NCBI GenBank assembly: GCA_964639505.1
Contig: CAZXDL010000005.1
Span: 1 to 63,587 of the forward strand
Length of the DNA: 63,587 bases
Direction of reading: 5' to 3'
DNA from: CAZXDL01 sp964639505
Lineage (GTDB): Bacteria; Patescibacteriota; Saccharimonadia; Saccharimonadales; UBA4665
The translations under genes and the position numbers were made by a program. The notes under the pieces are model-generated. The model saw nothing but the letters and a program-made list of their open reading frames with translations, did no database searches and was not told where the DNA came from. Shown here piece by piece: positions 57,616 through 63,587 of this stretch (its first letter is position 1; each line of letters opens with the position of its first letter).

Positions 57616-58299
57616 ATGAATAAAGTATTAACACATGTAATGGTGCTTGCGAGCATGACTGTACTATTAGCAGGAAACGCCAGCGCCCTAAATCTAACAA
57701 GCCTAAATAAAAACACTAAAAAAGACGTCAAAGTCGCTGTCGCCGATACCAAGAAGGCCGAACAAGAAAAGCCAGCCGCACCGGCGCCAAAAATAGTAGT
57801 TGTACAGCAGGGCGAATATCTAGAAAAGATAGCTACTGCCAACCAATCCACCTCACTGCGCATCTATTATGCCAACACTGACATCAGCAACCCAGACCTT
57901 ATCTATCCTAATCAACAGCTTCGCATTCCAGAAGCCGCCGAAAACCTAACTCCCCGCGAAGTTCCGGTCAATCAAACTATCGCCACTCCAACGACTCAGG
58001 AAGCAACCTCAGCTGCCGCACCACGTCGCGCAGCCGCAGCTCCCGCTAACTACGCAGCCGGCGACGGCAGCGTCTGGGACCGTCTAGCCGCTTGTGAAGC
58101 CGGTGGCAACTGGGCCATCAACACAGGCAATGGCTACTACGGCGGATTACAATTTACCCTCAGCAGCTGGGCAGGCGTCGGCGGTTCAGGGCTCCCGAGC
58201 AACGCATCTCGCGAAGAACAAATCATGCGCGGCCAAATGCTTCAAGCCCGCTCAGGTTGGGGCGCCTGGCCCGCCTGCTCCGCCCGATTAGGACTCTAG
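57616..58299 (+). CDS. Secreted LysM plus resuscitation-promoting-factor (Rpf) domain protein
   Basis: A 227-residue secreted protein. Signal peptide about 1-24 (ASALN), Lys/Ala-rich linker, LysM at about 62-104 (VVVQQGEYLEKIATANQ ... IYPNQQLRIP), Ala/Pro/Thr linker, and an Rpf (transglycosylase-like) domain from about 152. The Rpf domain reads VWDRLAACEAGGNWAINTGNGYYGGLQFTLSSW and ends GWGAWPACSARLGL. Glu161 is the expected catalytic residue, and Cys160 with Cys222 could form the usual disulfide. It would cleave peptidoglycan glycan strands, either for self-division or, in an epibiont, on the host wall. SD GGAGGG precedes the ATG. Confidence 0.93.
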   Translation: MNKVLTHVMVLASMTVLLAGNASALNLTSLNKNTKKDVKVAVADTKKAEQEKPAAPAPKIVVVQQGEYLEKIATANQSTSLRIYYANTDISNPDLIYPNQQLRIPEAAENLTPREVPVNQTIATPTTQEATSAAAPRRAAAAPANYAAGDGSVWDRLAACEAGGNWAINTGNGYYGGLQFTLSSWAGVGGSGLPSNASREEQIMRGQMLQARSGWGAWPACSARLGL

Positions 58300-58875
58300 C
58301 TACTTGATACTATGTAAGATCTGCACGATCTGATCATAGTTGGCAAACCAAAATACGGCATTAAACACGATTAGCCCCGGGAAAATCACAAATTTCTCAG
58401 CAAACTTCCCAGTAGTCACCCGCATCCGTTTCACTGGCGGGAAGCCAAACTTAAATGGAATTGGCAGCAGCCACGGCACACCTTCCTTGGTAAAAGTATC
58501 CATCACCAGGTGAGAAATCACGCCAATCATAAACGCCCAAGTCACCAGACCAACATCGACATTCACCATTACCGGATGAAAGAATATCAGCAGCCAATGA
58601 AAGACGAAGCCCAGCAGAGCCACGCCGATTAATGAATGCGTTAAGAAGCGATGCCCGCCATTCAGCGCCCCAAAGACTTTGCCAAAATATTTACCCACCG
58701 GTAAATTCCGCCAAAACGGTGCGGTCGGTTGATCAATATCCGGTGCTATCCCACCAACCAGATTAAAAAACACAGCTAATATAGCCGTCGACAAAGTCAC
58801 CGCTCCAGGAGGATTCGCGATTACAACGATGCCTAGCGCGGTAATTGCCGCAAGATCATGAGTTCGGCCTGTCAT
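58300..58875 (-). CDS. YdjM/DUF457-type inner membrane metal-dependent hydrolase
   Basis: A 191-residue membrane protein with about five helices. It has the metal-binding pattern APDIDQP, GGHRFLTHSLIGVALL and SHLVMDTFTKEGVPWLLPIPFKFG that defines the family, whose biological role is unclear. TAAACT (58887-58882) lies 6 nt before the ATG, so the mRNA is probably leaderless. The stop abuts the rpf stop on the opposite strand. Confidence 0.88.
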   Translation of the reverse strand: MTGRTHDLAAITALGIVVIANPPGAVTLSTAILAVFFNLVGGIAPDIDQPTAPFWRNLPVGKYFGKVFGALNGGHRFLTHSLIGVALLGFVFHWLLIFFHPVMVNVDVGLVTWAFMIGVISHLVMDTFTKEGVPWLLPIPFKFGFPPVKRMRVTTGKFAEKFVIFPGLIVFNAVFWFANYDQIVQILHSIK

Positions 58876-58884
58876 ACCTTTAGT

Positions 58885-58959
58885 TTACACACAATTCGTC
58901 ACAACAATAGAGAACGTTATAACTGCTATTAAGGCAGATCTAGGTGTATATTTTTTCAT
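58885..58959 (-). CDS. Possible 24-aa hydrophobic peptide
   Basis: A tiny ORF starting at ATG 58959: a basic start MKKYTPR, a hydrophobic run SALIAVITFSIVV and an end in TNCV. TACAAA (58972-58967) lies 7 nt upstream, matching the leaderless pattern. Its stop codon lies within the -10 of the YdjM-type gene. It may be a real small membrane peptide or chance. Nothing else was seen in the 58876-59013 interval. Confidence 0.25.
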   Translation of the reverse strand: MKKYTPRSALIAVITFSIVVTNCV

Positions 58960-59013
58960 GGTCATTTTTGTAGGATTTGAGGTGTTTTGCTTGTTTTAAC
59001 TTCTTACAGTATG

Positions 59014-59871
59014 TTATACACCTCGTGTCAATGCATCTTGGCTTTTTTCGTAAACTACGTTTTCCCAGTTGGCACGCGTTGCTACGCTATATGCATTTGC
59101 TGCATCTTCGCCACCAGCATATGGGGGTTCTATTCTCTCAATTCCAAATCTCTTGTATGATATGCTCTTAAATTTTGTTGCTGCGATTACTGGAGCTGCC
59201 GAAATTGCCATTCCACCCAACATTACCAAAAATGGCTTACCGAGTAGAACTTCGTCGTTGCTTTTCTCAGCTAAGCGAAAAAAGTATTCTGAAAAACCGG
59301 CAGCGGTTGTAGCAATGCCGGCAACAAAAGTTCCTAGATGCCTTGCTGTACTTTGTGACCATTTTTTTAACTTATTTGCTTGGTGGGCGTTTGCCTTATT
59401 GTATAAAAGTCCGTCTGCAGCATGCTTAAGTTCGTGTGAAGTTGTAGTTGCAAGGTCAACTGGCTGATCTTCAGAATAATGATCGTTATTTACGCCTTCA
59501 ATTTCTGATTTTGTATTTATTTGTACCAAAATATCTGCCTTGTCACCCAACCTATCGAGTTCGTATAAGTTTACAATCGGGTGTCTACTTATCAGATTTA
59601 GAAGTAAATTTTGGGCTTTGGCTAATAGTCTCATAGATTTCGACATGCGCAACAACTCTAAGTTTGAAGTGAGTCCACCCCAGTTACTGTTTTTCATATC
59701 ACGATAAAGCAAGGTCACCCTATCCCAGTCGTCCGATGTTATTTCCGGAAAGTCTCTTTGCAAATTTTCGCCCAGAGCGACTTGGTCAAGTTGGATTCCT
59801 TCTTCATTACCTGTTTTCGGATCGAATCTAACTATTGGACCATGAAATGAACTGGCTTCCGGTGATGACAT
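59014..59871 (-). CDS. Membrane protein with HExxH metalloprotease-like motif, 285 aa
   Basis: No named family. The cytoplasmic-looking N-terminal half contains HELKH at residues 146-150 (ATTTSHELKHAADGLLYN), the zinc-binding pattern of metallopeptidases. A third ligand could be Glu255/Asp256 (GGEDAANAYSVATRANWE). Two membrane helices follow at about 179-197 and 211-231, so the HELKH and the distal acidic motif flank the membrane segment. The ATG has a distant AAGGGA and an upstream TGCTATAAT (TATAAT 59912-59907). Peptidase function is an inference. Confidence 0.7.
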   Translation of the reverse strand: MSSPEASSFHGPIVRFDPKTGNEEGIQLDQVALGENLQRDFPEITSDDWDRVTLLYRDMKNSNWGGLTSNLELLRMSKSMRLLAKAQNLLLNLISRHPIVNLYELDRLGDKADILVQINTKSEIEGVNNDHYSEDQPVDLATTTSHELKHAADGLLYNKANAHQANKLKKWSQSTARHLGTFVAGIATTAAGFSEYFFRLAEKSNDEVLLGKPFLVMLGGMAISAAPVIAATKFKSISYKRFGIERIEPPYAGGEDAANAYSVATRANWENVVYEKSQDALTRGV

Positions 59872-59945
59872 CGTTGGCTTATCCCTTATTTACTTCTTAG
59901 AGTTAGATTATAGCACAAGAATTTATAAATTTAGTCTAGTGCTAG

Positions 59946-61775
59946 CTACTTGCTTTGGCTTTTGCGTTTTTTGTGGTCGAGTTCTTTTTTGCGGAGGCGG
60001 AGATTCTTGGGAGTCACTTCTAGGAGTTCGTCGTTTTCGATGAAGTCTAGGCATTGCTCGAGACTAAAGATGGTTGGTGGGGTTAGTGAGACTATGCCGT
60101 CACTTGAGCTGGAGCGCATATTAGTCAGGTGCTTGGCTTTGCAGACGTTGATCTCGAGATCTTCTTGGCGGGTGTTGAGGCCGATGATTTGGCCGGCGTA
60201 GACTTTTTCGGCTGGGCCGACGTAGATTGTGCCGCGGGCTTCGGCTGTTTCGAGTGAATAAGGTGTGGTGGTGCCGGTTTCAAAGGCGATCAGTACGCCA
60301 TTTCGGAGTTGCTGCAGAGCCGGTGCAACGGGCTGGAAACCGATGACCAGGCTATTCATGACGATAGTGCCTTTGGTGTTGGTCAACAGGATGTTGCGCA
60401 TACCGAGTAGGGCCCTTGTGGGCATTTCATAAATAAGTTTGGTGACGCCTTTGGGGCTGGCGAATTGCTCTTTGAGAGTGGCGCGGCGTTGGCCGAGCTC
60501 CATTTGGACGGTGCCGACGTGCTCGGCTGGGACTTCGATAATTACTTCTTCGATGGGTTCGACTTCTTGGCCTTTTTCTTGGTGGGTGACCACTTGCGGG
60601 CGGCCGACTTCGAATTCGTATCCCTCTCTTCGCATGGTTTCTATCAAAACGCCGAGGTGAAGTTCACCACGACCGGCGACTGTGAAACCGATGCCATCTT
60701 CTTCGACTTTAAGGCCAACATTGGTTTCGGTTTCTTTATCTAAGCGCTCGCCAATTTGTCTGGAGGTGTTGAATTCACCCTCTTGGCCTTTGAATGGGCT
60801 GGTGTTGGGGCCGAGGTAAATGCGTAGAGTTGGGGCTTCGACTTCGATAGTTGGTAAGGCTTCGGGGTTTTCCGGGTCGGCTAGAGTTTCGCCGATTTGA
60901 GCGTCACTGATACCGGTTAGCTGGACGATGTCGCCAGCGATGCCTTGTTTGACCTCAAACTTGCTGACACCGTGGCTCATAAACACATTGTCTACTTTGG
61001 CTTTGGTAATTTTACCTTCTTTGTTGATAAGCGCGACTTGGTCGCCTGGGTTGATTTCACCTCTGGTGATACGGCCGATGGCGTATTTCCCTTTGAAAGT
61101 GTCGTGGGCTAGAGCCGTGACCAGCATCTGGAATGGTTTGTCACGTTCTATGCTGGGAGCAGGTATTTTGTCGATAATGGCTTGGAAGATTGGCTCGAGA
61201 TCGCCCTTTTCTTCTGGGTGAGCCGGGACTTCATTCCATGACTTACCTTCTCTACCAATAGCGTAGTAAACAGGGTAATGAAGCTGATCCTCGTGGACAG
61301 CTAATTCTAAAAATAGATCGGCTAATTCGTCTTCTACTTCTTTGATGCGAGAGCCGGTTTTGTCGATTTTGTTGATAATAACAATTGGTTTGAGCTCTGA
61401 GGCTAGGGCTTTACCTAGCACGAACTTTGTCTGTGGCATGGGGCCTTCTTGGGCGTCGACGATCAGGATACAACCATCGGCCATGTTAAGTGTGCGCTCA
61501 ACTTCGCCACTGAAATCAGCGTGACCTGGGGTGTCGATGATGTTTATTCTATAATCGTCGTGCTGGACGGCCGTGATCTTGGCGGTGATGGTGATGCCGC
61601 GTTCTTTTTCTTGGTCGCCGCTGTCCATGATCAAGTCCTGGCTCATTTCAGCCTGGTTGTCGCGGAAGGTTTGGCTTTGTTTGAGTAGGCCATCAACCAG
61701 CGTAGTCTTGCCATGGTCGACGTGAGCGATGATGGCTATATTGCGAATCTTAGTTGGGTCTTGGACTTGGCTCAT
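59946..61775 (-). CDS. typA: GTP-binding protein TypA/BipA
   Basis: A ribosome-associated translational GTPase, 609 residues. NIAIIAHVDHGKTTLVDGLL (P-loop) is followed by RGITITAKI, DTPGHADFSGEVER (G3), NKIDKTGSR (G4), domain II, and EF-G-like domains III and V with the C-terminal TypA extension (NMRSSSSDGIVSLTPPTIFSLEQ). It is linked to ribosome assembly and stress growth. The TypA C-terminal signature separates it from EF-G and LepA. It lies downstream of the DEAD-box helicase gene, 15 bp apart, probably co-transcribed. Confidence 0.97.
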   Translation of the reverse strand: MSQVQDPTKIRNIAIIAHVDHGKTTLVDGLLKQSQTFRDNQAEMSQDLIMDSGDQEKERGITITAKITAVQHDDYRINIIDTPGHADFSGEVERTLNMADGCILIVDAQEGPMPQTKFVLGKALASELKPIVIINKIDKTGSRIKEVEDELADLFLELAVHEDQLHYPVYYAIGREGKSWNEVPAHPEEKGDLEPIFQAIIDKIPAPSIERDKPFQMLVTALAHDTFKGKYAIGRITRGEINPGDQVALINKEGKITKAKVDNVFMSHGVSKFEVKQGIAGDIVQLTGISDAQIGETLADPENPEALPTIEVEAPTLRIYLGPNTSPFKGQEGEFNTSRQIGERLDKETETNVGLKVEEDGIGFTVAGRGELHLGVLIETMRREGYEFEVGRPQVVTHQEKGQEVEPIEEVIIEVPAEHVGTVQMELGQRRATLKEQFASPKGVTKLIYEMPTRALLGMRNILLTNTKGTIVMNSLVIGFQPVAPALQQLRNGVLIAFETGTTTPYSLETAEARGTIYVGPAEKVYAGQIIGLNTRQEDLEINVCKAKHLTNMRSSSSDGIVSLTPPTIFSLEQCLDFIENDELLEVTPKNLRLRKKELDHKKRKSQSK

Positions 61776-61790
61776 TTATGATGCTTCTCT

Positions 61791-62978
61791 TTAGTTGTTG
61801 ACGAAGGTCAGGGCGTGGCCGACTCGTCCGGCACGACCGGCGCGGCCAATGCGGTGTGTGTAGTCCTGGTATGTCATTGGCTGGCTATAGTTTATGACGT
61901 GAGTAATGTCGGCGACATCGATGCCGCGGGCGGCAACATCGGTTGCGACTAGAATTGTCGTGCGATTCTTTTTAAAGCTATCGAGGGCGCGTTGACGTTG
62001 GCCTTGGCTTTTGCCGCCATGAATGGCGTCAGCCGCGAAGCCGCGGGCAACTAGCTCATTGCTAAGCTTCTCGACGCTGCGCTGAGTTTCATCAAAGACG
62101 ATAACTTTTGAAACTTCTTCTTTAAGCAAGATATCGTGTAATTTATCCATTTTTTCGTGAGTGCCGTTATAGCGGATAACATCTTGGTTGACGTGATCGC
62201 TACCGTCGGCGCTTTTGACTGAAACGGTCTCAGGATCAGTTGAGAATGTGCGGATTAGACCTTGCACGCGTGGTTCCATTGTTGCAGAAAAGAAGAATGA
62301 CTGTCGCTTAGGCGCGAGTGCTTTTAAGATGTAGCTGACATCTGGCAGGAAGCCCATGTCGAGCATACGATCAACTTCGTCTAATACGACTGTGTCAAAA
62401 GTATCGAGATTAAGTGTGCCACGTTCCATGTGATCCTTGATGCGACCGGGAGTACCGATGACAATTCGTGGTTTATTTCGTAGATCACGCAGCTGCGAAC
62501 CCATGCCGGTACCACCGATCAAAATCGCACCGGTAAAACCACCGCCCTTACCAATGCTGCGAGCTTCTTCCTCAATCTGCTGAGCTAATTCTCTTGTTGG
62601 AGCCACGACTAAAGCTTTGGTCTGCTGCCTCGTCATTAAGCCGTGAATAATTGGAATTGTAAAAGCTGCCGTCTTGCCAGTGCCGGTGTTAGCTATACCA
62701 ATTACGTCTTTGCCGGCTAACCCAAGTGGGATTGTCTGATCTTGGATTGGCGAAGGCGTCACAAAACCCTTGGCTTTTAAGTTCTGTTTGATACGGTCGT
62801 CGATCTCGAAGTCATTAAAGCTGTGTTTTGCCTGATAATTTTCGGCTTGGGTCGGCTTTGCGACTGCCACGAAACGACTGGGGTCGATATAGTCACCGCG
62901 CCTGCCAGCACTGCGCTGAGGTCGGCGGCCGTTATTACGTTTTGCTGAATTGTAAACTGAATATTTGTATGAAGCCAT
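61791..62978 (-). CDS. DEAD-box-family RNA helicase (DEVD variant)
   Basis: A 395-residue helicase with the Q motif region FNDFEIDDRIKQNLKAKGFVTPSPIQDQTIP, motif I NTGTGKTAAFTIP, Ia VVAPTRELAQQI and GTPGR. Motif II is DEVD rather than DEAD, and motif III is SATM in FFFSATMEP. The C-terminal RecA domain ends HRIGRAGRAGRVGHALTF. A basic Arg/Gly N-terminal extension (AKRNNGRRPQRSAGRRGDY) probably binds RNA. No long C-terminal tail is present. It likely unwinds structured RNA in ribosome assembly or mRNA decay; pairing with typA fits a ribosome role. Confidence 0.95.
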   Translation of the reverse strand: MASYKYSVYNSAKRNNGRRPQRSAGRRGDYIDPSRFVAVAKPTQAENYQAKHSFNDFEIDDRIKQNLKAKGFVTPSPIQDQTIPLGLAGKDVIGIANTGTGKTAAFTIPIIHGLMTRQQTKALVVAPTRELAQQIEEEARSIGKGGGFTGAILIGGTGMGSQLRDLRNKPRIVIGTPGRIKDHMERGTLNLDTFDTVVLDEVDRMLDMGFLPDVSYILKALAPKRQSFFFSATMEPRVQGLIRTFSTDPETVSVKSADGSDHVNQDVIRYNGTHEKMDKLHDILLKEEVSKVIVFDETQRSVEKLSNELVARGFAADAIHGGKSQGQRQRALDSFKKNRTTILVATDVAARGIDVADITHVINYSQPMTYQDYTHRIGRAGRAGRVGHALTFVNN

Positions 62979-63165
62979 TAAAAAAATGAACCCTTTTCTG
63001 TACTTTAGTACGTTGATTTATTAACTCGGATTGCCGGTAATGAAATCGAGTAATCTATTTAACGCTAAAGACCCGGATTCATTTAAAACTAACAATTACT
63101 ATTACATTAGCACGATCCGACAGCTATGTCAACGAATTTACCCTTTAGATGCTACAATGGTTTAT

Positions 63166-63438
63166 ATGACTAGACGTTTTGGAGTGCCAGGAGCAGACCC
63201 TAGATTGCCAAAAGACCGATGGCTAAAAGCTTCGGATCACCCTGATAGTGCAAGAAGAGCCGACGTGCCTTCGGCGCGCGCAGCAGTGCCTGGCGATGTC
63301 TTACCGCCAAGGTTAGAGACCGAAATTACAGATGGATTACGTAGATATTGGGGCGAAAGTGCCGTCAGAGCTTTTGGTCTTGAGCTCATCGGCACCCCAG
63401 CCGGCCACGAAGATATTCCGCCCACGCCAAGCGTATAG
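63166..63438 (+). CDS. Hypothetical protein, 90 aa
   Basis: No recognised family. Small, Pro/Arg-rich and soluble (GVPGADPRLPKDRWLKASDHP, ETEITDGLRRYWGESAVRAFGLEL). ATG 63166 is chosen over the longer frame from 63031 because extended TGCTACAAT (TACAAT 63153-63158) lies 7 nt upstream. The stop is 8 bp from that of the convergent partial gene. Confidence 0.55.
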   Translation: MTRRFGVPGADPRLPKDRWLKASDHPDSARRADVPSARAAVPGDVLPPRLETEITDGLRRYWGESAVRAFGLELIGTPAGHEDIPPTPSV

Positions 63439-63446
63439 TTTTGGTT

Positions 63447-63587
63447 TTATAGCACAGAATTTATATCGGCGTCGAGTTGAGATGGATCAACATCGTCTAG
63501 TGAGCTTGCGTCTAAGTCTTTGCTAGCCTTTTCGACATCTGCCTTGGAATTGATCGCGCTATTGTCGGAAGAAGACTGGGTAGATGT
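63447..63587 (-). CDS. C-terminal end of an unknown protein (cut by window edge)
   Basis: The minus strand is open from the right edge to TAA at 63449-63447, giving 46 residues: Ser-rich, then acidic repeats (ADVEKASKDLDASSLDDVDP, then LDADINSVL). The low-complexity acidic tail resembles the ends of small secreted or membrane proteins, but no family can be assigned. Reading direction is supported by Asp/Ser codon regularity and the convergent arrangement. Confidence 0.6.
   Translation of the reverse strand, partial: TSTQSSSDNSAINSKADVEKASKDLDASSLDDVDPSQLDADINSVL

Noticed and set aside
1..63587. CRISPR array, prophage, insertion sequence, tRNA or rRNA genes
   Set aside because: No spaced direct repeats, transposase or integrase signatures, or tRNA/rRNA sequence motifs were seen on either strand.

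Overview
This 63.6 kb window reads as chromosomal DNA from a streamlined, ultra-small-genome bacterium, most likely a member of the Patescibacteria/CPR and probably Candidatus Saccharibacteria (TM7). That is an inference from gene content: type IV pilus parts, a secreted Rpf/LysM muralytic protein and an L,D-transpeptidase, a Mycobacterium-type RpiB, a compact sugar-phosphate cluster, GatCAB, DUF2207 and bactofilin-like envelope proteins, and many small proteins with no recognisable family. TGA, TAA and TAG all act as stops, so the standard genetic code fits. It is a draft scaffold with three 100-N gaps (27563-27662, 33359-33458, 36131-36230). No rRNA, tRNA, CRISPR array, insertion sequence, prophage or integrase was seen. 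No stretch without a gene exceeds about 240 bases, and the longer ones are described.

Layout. 1-4.9 kb: nusA (partial), an unknown protein, an M1 aminopeptidase and a YraN nuclease-fold protein. 4.9-14.2 kb: membrane serine protease, rplS, pilB, an SpoU methyltransferase and dnaE. 14.3-23.3 kb: envelope-associated small proteins, galU, the gatC-gatA-orf-gatB operon, a hydrolase and uvrB. 23.3-32.7 kb: a pilin-like protein, a LOG-family protein, then a leftward carbon cluster transcribed gap-rpiB-rpe-tktN-tktC-[gap]-fba-pfkB, with nudix and ppa. 32.7-42.7 kb: GDPD, an NrdR-boxed grx-trxB operon, FKBP, a CBS-less guaB, DUF2207 and pheST. 42.8-52.8 kb: yajQ, a GH63-like glycosidase, an isolated leuA-like gene behind a leucine attenuator, rmuC, an L,D-transpeptidase, ZIP and DUF475 membrane proteins, AAG glycosylase, a CNNM protein and a candidate small RNA. 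52.8-63.6 kb: tgt, a bactofilin-like protein, orphan genes, rpf, a YdjM-type protein, typA and a DEAD-box helicase.

Regulation is the most informative layer. At 18 genes a sigma70-type -10 box lies 6-8 nt upstream of the ATG, which predicts leaderless mRNAs; nine promoters carry an extended TGC-TAnnnT -10. Only a minority of genes have Shine-Dalgarno leaders. Eight convergent gene pairs have stop codons that overlap by 4 nt or lie within 9 nt of each other.

The most notable find is a complete ribosome-mediated attenuator before the leuA-like gene: a promoter, a 29-codon leucine-rich leader peptide whose ATG is at the predicted +1, interleaved 10- and 11-bp inverted repeats, and an intrinsic terminator. 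Other notable items are a tandem NrdR-box promoter, a candidate ~90-nt sRNA, divergent promoters with overlapping core elements, and a gap whose 55-bp flanking duplication, once collapsed, restores an intact guaB.
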